DNA of 22,553 nucleotides from a virus. Shown here in pieces: positions 1-7,160 of the stretch. The notes under the pieces are model-generated. The model was given only the letters and a program-made list of their open reading frames with translations, had not been told where the DNA came from and did not search any database. Location of the stretch: IMG/VR virus record IMGVR_UViG_3300005293_000054, positions 1 to 22,553 of that record; one strand, given 5' to 3'. The translations under genes and the position numbers were made by a program. Position 1 is the stretch's first letter. Each line of letters begins with the position of its first letter.

Positions 1-4
1 TGTT

Positions 5-44
5 AAAGCCCCTCTATCCAGCAACGGACGAGGGGCTTTCTTTT
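5..44 (+). terminator. Rho-independent terminator, possibly bidirectional
   Basis: A perfect 10-bp inverted repeat (AAAGCCCCTC at 5-14, GAGGGGCTTT at 30-39) with a 15-nt loop is followed on the plus strand by TTTCTTTT. Read on the minus strand the same stem is followed only by TTTAACA, so it would stop leftward transcription less well. It lies just past the last minus-strand gene, so it probably ends that array and may also insulate a rightward transcript entering from outside the window. Confidence 0.7.
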
Positions 45-57
45 GCCTATTATTTAG

Positions 58-246
58 TCAATCTGTTCGTTTAGAAGCAACTTCAAACTTAGACCAGTTG
101 TAGTCTACTTTCTTCTGAGTTTTAACATCCAGTTGATGCAAGCTTTGTTTCTGGTGGTATGCCTCAGATTGTAAATAGTAATAGCCACCTATGAGCACAA
201 CTACCAACAACACAAGTCCCGCTGCTACATCTTCATAACCTTTCAT
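58..246 (-). CDS. Small single-pass membrane protein
   Basis: This 62-residue protein of unknown function has one hydrophobic segment at about residues 8-27, rich in Leu, Val and Gly and ending in a Tyr triplet, followed by a polar, Lys-rich C-terminal tail. The short acidic N terminus and basic tail favour an N-out, C-in arrangement, which is inference. The ATG is preceded by GGAGGAA at good spacing. It lies between two terminator-like hairpins, downstream of nrdA, so it may be made from read-through or from a promoter I did not identify. No catalytic motif is visible. It could be an accessory lysis or superinfection protein, but nothing in the sequence shows this. Confidence 0.7.
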   Translation of the reverse strand: MKGYEDVAAGLVLLVVVLIGGYYYLQSEAYHQKQSLHQLDVKTQKKVDYNWSKFEVASKRTD

Positions 247-265
247 GACTATTCCTCCAGTTAGT

Positions 266-298
266 AAAAGACCCTACGGCATTTCTGCTCATAGGGTC
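266..298 (-). terminator. Rho-independent terminator after nrdA
   Basis: On the minus strand GACCCTA (298-292) and TAGGGTC (276-270) form a 7-bp stem around a 15-nt loop, followed directly by TTTTAC. It lies 38-70 bp past the nrdA stop and before the next small gene. The position and T-run suit a leftward terminator at the end of the ribonucleotide reductase genes. Confidence 0.65.
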
Positions 299-335
299 AG
301 TGTAGCAGATTAGATTACTGTGTCAAATGTTTTCT

Positions 336-2024
336 TCATTGACAAGCCAAACATTCATCCTTGCTTGCTTGAACACCAGCCATGCTGTATACGTAATACA
401 AACCAAGAATGTCAGGGTTCAAGAAAGCCTCTTTATGTACTTCGTTAATGTAACTCTCATCTTCACCAGCAGCAAAGAACAAGTTAAGCGATTGCCATTG
501 ATCCATAAACTTACCACGGGCAGCAGCTAGACGGATAATTGTGTGTTGATTGATTTCAAAAGCTGTACGGAACACCAGCTTCTCATCTTCAGTCAACCAA
601 GTTACATGCTGCACACTACCCATCTTGTCACGAACATCTTCAACGTTAGCTTTGTTGAAAACAACCTTCTCTTTCATCAACTTCAGTAAGTAAGGGTTAA
701 CTCGGTCAACTTCACCACCAGCACTCTTCTGTGTGTAAACCATCGCAGTATCGGGGCTAATGCCTTCACTAACACCACCCATTATAAGTGCTGTTGACTT
801 AGTTGGTGCGATTGCAATCAAGTGTGTATTTGCACGACCATAACCCTTCATCCACTTTGGCTCGCCCCAAACACTTGCAAGCCATTCAGAAGCTTTAATT
901 GCTTCATCTTGAATGTACTTTGCAATCTTGTTGTTCAGCATATGTGCATCAAAGCTTTCAAATGGAACCATCTTCTTTTGGAAGTAAGATCCCAGACCAC
1001 ATTGTCCAAGCCCAAGCGCCCGACTGTTCTTCGTAAATGCTACGGCTTTCTCAAGACCGGGAATATTCTTAGCTCGTTCAATAAACTCTTGACATACGGC
1101 ATCAAGGAAAACAATTGCAGTGTTTACAGCGTCTGTACCATGCCACTCATCAAAAAGCTCTACGTTCATTGATGCAAGGACGCATGTATATGTAAAATCT
1201 TTACTTGAATGCAGCATTACTTCATTACAGAGCTGTGGAGCCTTAACATCCAAGCCCTGATCTACATACCATTGCGGACGCTTACGTTCAGTCTTTTGAG
1301 GGAAGAAGAAGTACCCCTTACCTGTCACCATCTTAGTTTTCAGAGCTTTACCGTAACGCCGTACTGCTTCCTTATCACCAGTTTTCAACTTCTCAATAAA
1401 ATCATCAGAAACATTCCAGCCGATATTATTACCGTCAGGGTGTTGCTCTAGATAAGTACAAACTTCATCAAAATCACCATGATCGATAGGCAAATAACCT
1501 GCCCAAGAACCACGTCGAGCCGTACCCTGAGCAACGTACTCCATGTCACGTTGAAACCCCTCAATGACCTGCATAACCCCGGTAGAAGTACCACCTACGC
1601 TGATCGATTCTCCACGAGCACGGACATCTCCAAGATAACCTGCCGTACCAAAACCCATTTTAGTTAGCATTGCAGTTTCATGTTTTGCTTTGTAGATACC
1701 ATCGATACTATCAGGAATATAACTACCAGCACAACTTACTGGCAAACCACGATTTGTTCCTGTATTAGCTAAGATTGGGGTACTAGGACTCAACCAACCT
1801 TTCCACATAATATCAAAGAACTTCTCTTTCCACTCAGACGGATCAGGCGTGTGTGTAGCCAATGTTGCTGCAATTCGCTGATACTGTTCTTTCGGGTTTG
1901 ACGCTTGGTAAAGGTATTTACTCTTGAATAATTGCCAAGAGCCGGTAGACCAATGGGCAGGCATCAAACCATCTTCTTGTAGCTTCTTACGTTCTTCACT
2001 CAATACACGATAACTATTTGTCAC
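336..2024 (-). CDS. nrdA: Ribonucleoside-diphosphate reductase large subunit, class I
   Basis: This is the alpha subunit that reduces ribonucleotides to deoxyribonucleotides with the NrdB radical. At 562 residues it is much shorter than E. coli NrdA (about 760), and no N-terminal ATP-cone precedes the catalytic barrel, so dATP inhibition through that domain should be absent. The first redox cysteine is C98 in SPSTP...SCAGSY. The active-site strand is PQLCNEVML with C266 and E268, and the second redox cysteine is C281. The radical-path tyrosines are Y543-Y544, and the tail ends in CxxC (C558, C561) for thioredoxin-type re-reduction. At the usual Asn two residues before the active-site Cys this protein has Gln264. 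The start is GTG, with AAGGGG 6 nt upstream inside the nrdB end; the nrdB-nrdA gap is 10 bp, so they are co-transcribed. Family identity is secure. Confidence 0.95.
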   Translation of the reverse strand: MTNSYRVLSEERKKLQEDGLMPAHWSTGSWQLFKSKYLYQASNPKEQYQRIAATLATHTPDPSEWKEKFFDIMWKGWLSPSTPILANTGTNRGLPVSCAGSYIPDSIDGIYKAKHETAMLTKMGFGTAGYLGDVRARGESISVGGTSTGVMQVIEGFQRDMEYVAQGTARRGSWAGYLPIDHGDFDEVCTYLEQHPDGNNIGWNVSDDFIEKLKTGDKEAVRRYGKALKTKMVTGKGYFFFPQKTERKRPQWYVDQGLDVKAPQLCNEVMLHSSKDFTYTCVLASMNVELFDEWHGTDAVNTAIVFLDAVCQEFIERAKNIPGLEKAVAFTKNSRALGLGQCGLGSYFQKKMVPFESFDAHMLNNKIAKYIQDEAIKASEWLASVWGEPKWMKGYGRANTHLIAIAPTKSTALIMGGVSEGISPDTAMVYTQKSAGGEVDRVNPYLLKLMKEKVVFNKANVEDVRDKMGSVQHVTWLTEDEKLVFRTAFEINQHTIIRLAAARGKFMDQWQSLNLFFAAGEDESYINEVHKEAFLNPDILGLYYVYSMAGVQASKDECLACQ

Positions 2025-2034
2025 TTAATTCCCC

Positions 2035-3018
2035 TTAAAATTTAAAACCTTCAGAATCCCAGTCTCGCTGGTATTGATTACCTTGGCTGTTGAAGAAGTC
2101 GATAGAGCTGAAACCGTTAATGCCTTTATAGAACCATTCAGCAACAGGATTATACTCAATTTTAAATAGATTTTCATAACCGAGGTTGCGAAGACAGAGG
2201 TTAATCCGACTCTGTGCAAAGTACTCAAGTTGTACATCTGTAATACCATCAATCCGACCTTTCTCAAAGATCTTCTTGATAATTGATTTTTCATGTTCCA
2301 TTACTGTTTCAGCAGCAAGGTAGACATCTTTCTTCAACTCATCTTCGTAAGCTGCATCGATATACCCAGCATCTTTCTTTTCTTTTAGTAGTGTACGGTA
2401 CAACCAAGCCGCTGCTTCAGCGTGTAGATTTTCATCCCGCGCAGAGAAGTTGATACCACTCACCACATTCAACAACTTGTTTTTACCTTGACTCTGGAAA
2501 TGCTTCAAGAAAGCAAAACTAGAATATAGGATTGCACCCTCTCCGAATGTAAAACAACCGAGAGCCCGAAGATCATCTTTATCGGCAATACTGCTTTCTA
2601 GGAATTCCACACGAGCTTTAAGATCTTCATCTTGCAAGTACTCATTATAGAATTCATCTGTTGCTAGTCCAAGTTCTTCATTCAACGTACTGTAAAACTT
2701 CCCATGAACTGCTGTCTCCATTGCACCAAACAAAGCAGCCATTGGTTGGATATCAGCAGGACGGGGGAACTTCTTGTACACAAATCCAAGCCAGAATTCA
2801 TCACCAATAATCTGTTCATACTTAGTAAACAACTTAAGTGTTGTAATCGTACCGTGACGTTCAGCAGGCGTCATGTTTACTAGAATATCTTGTTTATCTT
2901 TATGCACCTTTACTTCAAAGTGAGGCCAGAAGACAGCTGCCTGTTGATTAGTAAATTCACAAGCCTCTGGATAGTCAACGGTAAACTCTGTCTTAGGCGT
3001 TTGAATTCGCGTTAGCAT
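2035..3018 (-). CDS. nrdB: Ribonucleoside-diphosphate reductase small subunit, class I
   Basis: This is the beta subunit that holds the di-metal centre and tyrosyl radical for NrdA. It has 327 residues, shorter than E. coli NrdB (375). Visible ligands are E101 and H105, then Y109 four residues after the His as in E. coli (H118, Y122), E160 in FTFGEG, and E196/H199 in ARDENLH. D73 or E74 is the likely first ligand. The E101-H105 pair is spaced ExxxH instead of the E. coli ExxH. The C terminus is acidic-aromatic (DWDSEGFKF), as expected for the tail that docks on the large subunit. ATG follows AAGGAGAAGTA. It sits immediately upstream of nrdA in one transcription unit. Confidence 0.95.
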   Translation of the reverse strand: MLTRIQTPKTEFTVDYPEACEFTNQQAAVFWPHFEVKVHKDKQDILVNMTPAERHGTITTLKLFTKYEQIIGDEFWLGFVYKKFPRPADIQPMAALFGAMETAVHGKFYSTLNEELGLATDEFYNEYLQDEDLKARVEFLESSIADKDDLRALGCFTFGEGAILYSSFAFLKHFQSQGKNKLLNVVSGINFSARDENLHAEAAAWLYRTLLKEKKDAGYIDAAYEDELKKDVYLAAETVMEHEKSIIKKIFEKGRIDGITDVQLEYFAQSRINLCLRNLGYENLFKIEYNPVAEWFYKGINGFSSIDFFNSQGNQYQRDWDSEGFKF

Positions 3019-3027
3019 TACTTCTCC

Positions 3028-3390
3028 TTATTTACTTGCGTGGCGTTCCAGTGAATCAAGGATCATACCAGTATTATTACTCTGCTTGCCCATTGTCTTA
3101 AGATCAATCCGAAGATCCAAACTACAATCTTCAACAATTGCATCCCAAGATGCAGCACCAGACTTCAACCATTCATCAGAGCGTTCATGCCCCTGATACA
3201 TCAAACAGTCTACAACATTCCCACGAAGATTGCGATGCTTACAAACTACTTCATCTATCCCCATCGAAACGTCTAAACCGTTATCAAAAAGAAACTTATT
3301 AATTGCTGGTTTGTTATCCTCACCAAATGCTTGAGCGAAACCTTCACAAAGAAGGAGGTCTGACAAACTCAAATTAAAACCTACGCTCAT
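3028..3390 (-). CDS. Hypothetical protein between thyX and nrdB
   Basis: This 120-residue protein is not recognised. It is mixed polar, with four cysteines spread along the chain (LLLCEGF, VVCKHR, VDCLMY, VEDCSLD) and no transmembrane segment. The spacing of the cysteines is not a standard zinc motif. Its ATG overlaps the stop of the preceding gene as ATGA, with GGAG 9 nt upstream, so it is probably translationally coupled. Its place in the nucleotide-synthesis block suggests, but does not show, a link to dNTP metabolism. Confidence 0.7.
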   Translation of the reverse strand: MSVGFNLSLSDLLLCEGFAQAFGEDNKPAINKFLFDNGLDVSMGIDEVVCKHRNLRGNVVDCLMYQGHERSDEWLKSGAASWDAIVEDCSLDLRIDLKTMGKQSNNTGMILDSLERHASK

Positions 3391-3587
3391 ACACTACTAC
3401 TCCGAAATTTACCATACGCTGTTTTTGGGTTCAAACCACTTTCATACATGAATATCCATTCAGAAAGAGTTTCAAGAATAATCAAGTTCGCCACACGTTT
3501 CTCTTTACCTTCCCTCACTGCAATCAATGATGCTACTTCAAGAAGATAGAATTCGATAGGATTTTCTTCTGAATTGTTAAAACTCAT
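3387..3587 (-). CDS. Small hypothetical protein coupled to thyX
   Basis: This 66-residue protein has no recognised family. I place the start at the ATG at 3587, not the in-frame ATG at 3611, because the thyX end supplies a good SD (TTGGAGAAATAAAATG, 7-nt spacing) and the longer form would overlap thyX by 23 bp. The chain is mostly helical, with an amphipathic stretch around VASLIAVREGKEKRVANLI and a Ser-rich end. It sits directly after thyX and overlaps the next gene by 4 bp. Confidence 0.65.
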   Translation of the reverse strand: MSFNNSEENPIEFYLLEVASLIAVREGKEKRVANLIILETLSEWIFMYESGLNPKTAYGKFRSSSV

Positions 3588-3588
3588 T

Positions 3589-4248
3589 TTATTTCTCCAA
3601 TACATTCTCAAGGAATGGAAAATACTTCAATACTTCTACTTTAGCCTTCTTAGCAACATCAGTGTGTTCAAGCTGCGTGCCGTTCTCCTCGCGTAGCTGA
3701 ATGTAATGCAACCAACTACGTACTGTACCATTCATATACATCTTACTCATTGTAAGACCTTCTGGCAATAGGCAACGTGAAACTTCTTTAGCAATACCTA
3801 GCATTAAAGCTTTTTCATAATGAAACTTTACAAGCTCCAATACTTCTTCTTGTGCAATCTGCCAATAATCCTGAAGCATTAGGTCATCTGTTTGAATACT
3901 ATTCTGACGATTCTTCTCGTCTTGCAAACGACATTCACGAGTAATGAAGTCTGTGGATTCTGCGTACCTTTGACTGAACTCTTGAAAGCTGAAACTACGG
4001 TGACGAAGAATCTGCCTTGCAATGTCCCGTGGAGCTTCAATTTCCATTGTGATATTACAAGTTTCAAATACTGAATAGTGTTGATGATCTACGCAATACT
4101 TAAGAAGCTTTGCTGCTGTGTCGAAGTTACTTTGATTCTGTGGTGCGCTGACTCGTGCTGCGTAGGAAATGATGCCTTCACTATCTGGGATGAAGTCTAC
4201 CACAGGTTGCGTTACACCGATAACTTTACATTTAATGAAATCAAACAT
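3589..4248 (-). CDS. thyX: Flavin-dependent thymidylate synthase
   Basis: ThyX methylates dUMP to dTMP using methylene-tetrahydrofolate, with NADPH reducing the bound FAD. The signature RHR-x7-S motif is intact: R82-H83-R84 then S92-x-R94-Y in RHRSFSFQEFSQRY. An upstream HYSVFE block and a C-terminal RSWLHY...R segment also fit the family. Length (219) is normal for the homotetrameric enzyme. ATG follows AGGGAGAGAAAG. The start overlaps the end of the preceding small gene by 8 bp. It leads the ThyX-NrdB-NrdA group, so ribonucleotide reduction and thymidylate formation would be expressed together. ThyX yields tetrahydrofolate instead of dihydrofolate, so no phage dihydrofolate reductase is needed, which agrees with its absence here. 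Confidence 0.96.
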   Translation of the reverse strand: MFDFIKCKVIGVTQPVVDFIPDSEGIISYAARVSAPQNQSNFDTAAKLLKYCVDHQHYSVFETCNITMEIEAPRDIARQILRHRSFSFQEFSQRYAESTDFITRECRLQDEKNRQNSIQTDDLMLQDYWQIAQEEVLELVKFHYEKALMLGIAKEVSRCLLPEGLTMSKMYMNGTVRSWLHYIQLREENGTQLEHTDVAKKAKVEVLKYFPFLENVLEK

Positions 4249-4420
4249 CTTTCTCTCCCTTCTCCTTCAAATATTCACTAAACTCTTGTGGTGTAGGCCA
4301 GTCTGGAAATACTACCCAAGCCATGCCAGAGCTTACTACTTTACTATAGTCTTCTTTATTGAAGACATAATCTTTCCAATTAGCTTTTGGTCTAGCTTGT
4401 TGTGTGCTTGCGTGAATCAT
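4241..4420 (-). CDS. Small hypothetical protein upstream of thyX
   Basis: This 59-residue reading frame fills the gap between the pyrophosphohydrolase gene and thyX. Its ATG (4420) overlaps the preceding stop as ATGA and has AAGGAG 6 nt upstream; its TGA overlaps the thyX start by 8 bp. The product is polar and aromatic-rich (WKDYVF, GMAWVVFPDWPTP, EYLKEKGEK) with no membrane segment and no motif I recognise. Both-sided overlap with a strong SD is good evidence that it is translated; the function is unknown. Confidence 0.7.
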   Translation of the reverse strand: MIHASTQQARPKANWKDYVFNKEDYSKVVSSGMAWVVFPDWPTPQEFSEYLKEKGEKDV

Positions 4421-4896
4421 AGCAACTCCTTTGGAATAAAGCTACTCAAATCCGGCGACTCATGATGCTTCAGCTTAAGAATCTTATTATCATGGACTCG
4501 ACGAATAACATAGTAAAGCGTCCCTTCGTAAGTTGTGCTATCCAAATAACAATCAACGTCAAGTTGTTCCAAAGCTTCTTTACTATCACAAGCATATGTG
4601 TAGCTAGTTGTAAACTTCTGATCATTGTTACTTGCAATCGTATCAAATACTTTCTTAGTATCTACACCAGCACCTTTCAGGATATCATCCATGTATTCGT
4701 TGGTGTATTTTACATCTCCCCAACCATCAATTACACCTTGATAGTCCTCTTCCTGTGCTGCTGTATTCATCTCAATTGCTTCTTCAAGAATACGAGCAGC
4801 CTGTTCTTTCACTTGACGCCAATATTCTAGATCAGTACCCATGTTTACGGGGTTGCCGCAAATTACATTAAACCGTGTTACCCGTGCATTACTCAA
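4417..4896 (-). CDS. MazG-like all-alpha NTP pyrophosphohydrolase
   Basis: This protein probably hydrolyses (d)NTPs to monophosphates and pyrophosphate. The all-alpha NTP pyrophosphatase pattern is visible: EEAIE at about residues 38-42, D/E residues in DGWGDVKYTNEYMDD at about 57-71, and the closing GVDTKKVFDTIASNNDQKF, which matches the G-D-x-x-x-V-F-x-x-V-x-x-S-N-x-x-K signature of phosphoribosyl-ATP and MazG-like enzymes. About 60 residues beyond this core (from FTTSYTY) form a mixed beta-like extension of unknown role. The start is TTG with AGGAG 6 nt upstream. It may adjust dNTP pools or make dUMP or dCMP for downstream enzymes; the exact substrate cannot be read from sequence. Confidence 0.75.
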   Translation of the reverse strand: MSNARVTRFNVICGNPVNMGTDLEYWRQVKEQAARILEEAIEMNTAAQEEDYQGVIDGWGDVKYTNEYMDDILKGAGVDTKKVFDTIASNNDQKFTTSYTYACDSKEALEQLDVDCYLDSTTYEGTLYYVIRRVHDNKILKLKHHESPDLSSFIPKELL

Positions 4897-4910
4897 AACT
4901 TTCTCCTTAA

Positions 4911-5360
4911 TTAAACCAAGTAATCTTTACAGAAATCTTTAACACTAAAACTATTCCAATCTTTATATTCACCTTGTCCAAACAACACTCGCTTGTGAGC
5001 TTCAAACTTGGACAGATTATCCTCTAAATCATCCACCATTGCAACAAGACTTTCATTCAAAAGGTACTTCTCGTGAGTACCAATAAAGCCAGTCATAAAC
5101 GGAAAGAACTTCTTCAAGAAATACACCTTTGAACGGTGATGATTTCCCTTCAACCGACTCACAAACACTATACCAAAGTATTTACTAAGTTGCTCAAGTT
5201 TCTCTACAGCACCATCCATTGGAACAAGGTTATCATAAAGGTTCTCATCTCGCCAGAAGTCTAGAGGATCTTCCAAGTGATGTGAAGCTTGTTTGTAGAG
5301 GGTTAGTGTGTCTACACAGACGCCATCAACGTCAATACCTAATAGGCGCTTAGTCCTCAT
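4911..5360 (-). CDS. HAD-family 5'(3')-deoxyribonucleotidase-like
   Basis: This is a haloacid-dehalogenase phosphatase resembling the NT5C deoxyribonucleotidases. Near the N terminus IDVDGVCVDT carries the nucleophile and general acid Asp pair (D10, D12). The middle has FVSR for motif II (S/T), a Lys-rich region for motif III, and VDDLEDN supplies the metal-binding Asp residues of motif IV. I chose the ATG at 5360 because GGAG lies 7 nt before it; an ATG at 5378 would extend the protein by six residues. It overlaps the preceding gene by 11 bp. Likely role: removing phosphate from deoxynucleoside monophosphates to balance pools made by RNR and ThyX. Some phage relatives may act on other small phosphates. 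Confidence 0.75.
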   Translation of the reverse strand: MRTKRLLGIDVDGVCVDTLTLYKQASHHLEDPLDFWRDENLYDNLVPMDGAVEKLEQLSKYFGIVFVSRLKGNHHRSKVYFLKKFFPFMTGFIGTHEKYLLNESLVAMVDDLEDNLSKFEAHKRVLFGQGEYKDWNSFSVKDFCKDYLV

Positions 5361-5787
5361 TACCATACTCCAACTCAATCAGCAACTCAAGACAATGAAT
5401 AGCTTTCTCAAGATCTTTCTTCTTGTTCTTAGCCCGATGACGAGATGTGTATTTTATTACGTTGCCCTCTAAGAATGGGATGTTGTTAGCATGGCAATAT
5501 TCAGCAGGTTGGATCTTAAAGTCTTTATAGTGATTACCGCTGACTTGTTTGTCTAGAGCTGATTGTGGCTTATCTACAGATGATTTAGGACTCTCAATGA
5601 TGTAAGTCCAGATATCATTCCTGAACTGATCCTTTACATATCCAATACTACACTCTGTTTCTTGGTGGTGTCCATTCTCATCATTCCAAACTACAGTGTG
5701 TGTGTCCATGAATGGTGGTAATAGTGAGTAGACAGTTACATCATTCTTTACTTTAAACTTCTGTGGTTCATTTGCTACTGCCATCAT
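5350..5787 (-). CDS. DUF3310 protein related to T7 gp1.7 nucleotide kinase
   Basis: The C-terminal half (about residues 78-140) fits DUF3310: a Q-x-SGNHYKD start, IQPAEY, GNVIKYTSRHR, then KKKDLEKAIHCLELLIE. T7 gp1.7, a nucleotide kinase for dGMP/dTMP without a Walker motif, carries the same domain, so a role in nucleotide phosphorylation is a reasonable inference. The N-terminal 70 residues (beta-rich, with VVWNDENGHHQETE) are unlike that domain and may be a separate binding module. Two adjacent ATGs follow an AAGGAGGGG SD; either could be used. It overlaps the coiled-coil gene upstream by 20 bp and the nucleotidase downstream by 11 bp. Confidence 0.75.
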   Translation of the reverse strand: MMAVANEPQKFKVKNDVTVYSLLPPFMDTHTVVWNDENGHHQETECSIGYVKDQFRNDIWTYIIESPKSSVDKPQSALDKQVSGNHYKDFKIQPAEYCHANNIPFLEGNVIKYTSRHRAKNKKKDLEKAIHCLELLIELEYGNED

Positions 5788-5923
5788 TAAACCCCTCCTT
5801 TAGTCGCTTAATTTGTTCCAGCATATCTTTCTGCTGCTGTTTGAGATTATAGATCTCTTTAGTTAAGCTGTCAACCGAATTCTCTAAGCGATTGACAGTG
5901 TTCTTTAGTTTGTAGTCTTCCAC
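5768..5923 (-). CDS. Small coiled-coil protein, GTG start
   Basis: This 51-residue frame begins at a GTG immediately after the phosphoesterase TAA, and ends 20 bp inside the DUF3310 gene. The product is an almost pure heptad helix: V/L/I recur at a and d positions in DYKLKNTVNRLENSV and in LTKEIYNLKQQQKDML, with a basic KRLKEG end. GGAGAAG lies 12 nt upstream, slightly far for an SD, so initiation may depend on termination-reinitiation. It resembles SlyX-like short coiled coils in pattern only. The frame fills an otherwise empty 136-bp gap, which supports it. Confidence 0.5.
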   Translation of the reverse strand: MEDYKLKNTVNRLENSVDSLTKEIYNLKQQQKDMLEQIKRLKEGFNDGSSK

Positions 5924-6706
5924 TTAAATATACTTCTCCAGCAAGAATGGAATAGAGATAAAGCAAGGATCGTACCTGCCTTCCTGAACTTCATTCTTCA
6001 TCACAACACCACGCCAGTGAGAAAGATTACCCTGTGTTCCCATGTAGCTCTCGTTATGCATGTAGAAAGCACCAGCAACCAAACCTTGGCGAGCAATACC
6101 ATCTGGCAAGTACTGGACCCCGTATTGTAAAGTCTGCTGATGGCCCATACTAAACGACCACCCCAAGTTCTTCAGCTTCGCGTCAATGTTACCACCAACA
6201 CAATTCTTCAGCAAGCTATTTGGATTAACAAAGTAGTGTGAGTAACGGATACCGTCGATATTTACAATTTCAAGGAAATCATGGCACTCCCAGCCAGCTT
6301 CTTTAAAACCAAGATCATCAACAGAAATCAAACCTTCAAGTTTACGATCATTCTCAATAGCCCGCTCAATACGGCCTTGATCGTGATTACCCCAGCACAT
6401 AACCATTCGTGGTTTGTATTGCTTTTTACGGTTAAGTGACTGCTGAATATTAAAAGCTTTTAGTGGTGCAAGAAGAACATCCATCGCCTTACGTGCAGAT
6501 TCAATATCCTTTGTGTACATGCGACCTTCAAAAGATTTCTTACCAACATCATAAGAACTTAGGCTTGGCATATCGGCGAAGTCCCCAATCATTACAATAA
6601 CTTCTGGTTGTTTCTTAACGATGTAATTTCCCAAAGCTTCAAGGTGTTGAAGTGGAACGCCTTCTTTTGCTTGTACGTCTGGAATAAATAGGTGGCGATT
6701 GCTCAA
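5924..6706 (-). CDS. Calcineurin-like metallophosphoesterase
   Basis: This 260-residue protein has the metallophosphoesterase motif series: IPDVQ near residue 10 (D-x-Q instead of D-x-H), IGDFADMPSLSSYD (GDxxD) near 42, CWGNHD near 105, RYSHYF, and MGHQQ for the late His residues. The D-x-Q variant with the PSLSSYD...FEGR context is, from memory, a recurrent phage subfamily, so I do not read it as an inactivating change. Likely activity is hydrolysis of phosphomonoesters or diesters with a two-metal site; substrate unknown. The start is TTG with AAGGAGAG 7-8 nt upstream, immediately after the preceding stop. Confidence 0.85.
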   Translation of the reverse strand: MSNRHLFIPDVQAKEGVPLQHLEALGNYIVKKQPEVIVMIGDFADMPSLSSYDVGKKSFEGRMYTKDIESARKAMDVLLAPLKAFNIQQSLNRKKQYKPRMVMCWGNHDQGRIERAIENDRKLEGLISVDDLGFKEAGWECHDFLEIVNIDGIRYSHYFVNPNSLLKNCVGGNIDAKLKNLGWSFSMGHQQTLQYGVQYLPDGIARQGLVAGAFYMHNESYMGTQGNLSHWRGVVMKNEVQEGRYDPCFISIPFLLEKYI

Positions 6707-6922
6707 TTAAATCTCTCCTTTAAGTTTCAAAATAAGTTCATACAATTGGTTGTTGATCGAGAGTACAGTATCAAGCGTCTCTTGTTTTTGATAAACACTG
6801 AAAGTATTGAAATCTCTGCTTATAATCTCATTCCTACCAATCCAGAAGTCCAACTTAGAGATAGTGTGCTCTACTGATTTATCTGTATCTGGTTTCTTAG
6901 GAAACATCTCTATAACTGACAT
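6707..6922 (-). CDS. Small hypothetical protein
   Basis: This 71-residue polar protein has a helical C-terminal half (TLDTVLSINNQLYELILKLKGEI) with heptad-like hydrophobics, possibly a dimerising helix. ATG follows GAGGATTAGGT. It abuts the phosphoesterase with no gap, and its last codons supply that gene's SD. No family is recognised. Confidence 0.65.
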   Translation of the reverse strand: MSVIEMFPKKPDTDKSVEHTISKLDFWIGRNEIISRDFNTFSVYQKQETLDTVLSINNQLYELILKLKGEI

Positions 6923-6924
6923 AC

Positions 6925-7158
6925 CTAATCCTCAAAGTTTTCAGCTTCTTTAATAGCTTGTTTCAAATATTGTTCAATCTCTGATGTACCTTTACCTGTT
7001 GAATCTGCAACTTCCCAATCAAAGACATATGCCATTTCATCGCCCATGATATTAGCTATGGCGTTGACAATGTATTTGGTGTCTTGTTGTTCAGTAACGT
7101 CATAGCAGAACAGGTAAGGATCATTACTTTCAGTTTTAAGATAGATTGCAATAGCCAT
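6925..7158 (-). CDS. Small hypothetical protein
   Basis: This 77-residue protein starts at the ATG at 7158, which has GGGAG at 7-nt spacing and follows the preceding TAG by 2 bp; an upstream in-frame start at 7185 would overlap the preceding gene and lacks a good SD. The product has a short beta-like start (MAIAIYLKTES), an acidic middle and a helical, acidic end. No motif is recognised. Confidence 0.6.
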   Translation of the reverse strand: MAIAIYLKTESNDPYLFCYDVTEQQDTKYIVNAIANIMGDEMAYVFDWEVADSTGKGTSEIEQYLKQAIKEAENFED

Positions 7159-7160
7159 TA

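Noticed and set aside
2025-2294. An 89-codon minus-strand frame within nrdB
   Set aside because: It overlaps nrdB completely in another frame and has no independent support.
5924-6706. D-x-Q in the first phosphoesterase motif as an inactivating mutation
   Set aside because: All other metal motifs are intact and the D-x-Q form with PSLSSYD is, to my knowledge, usual in this phage subfamily.
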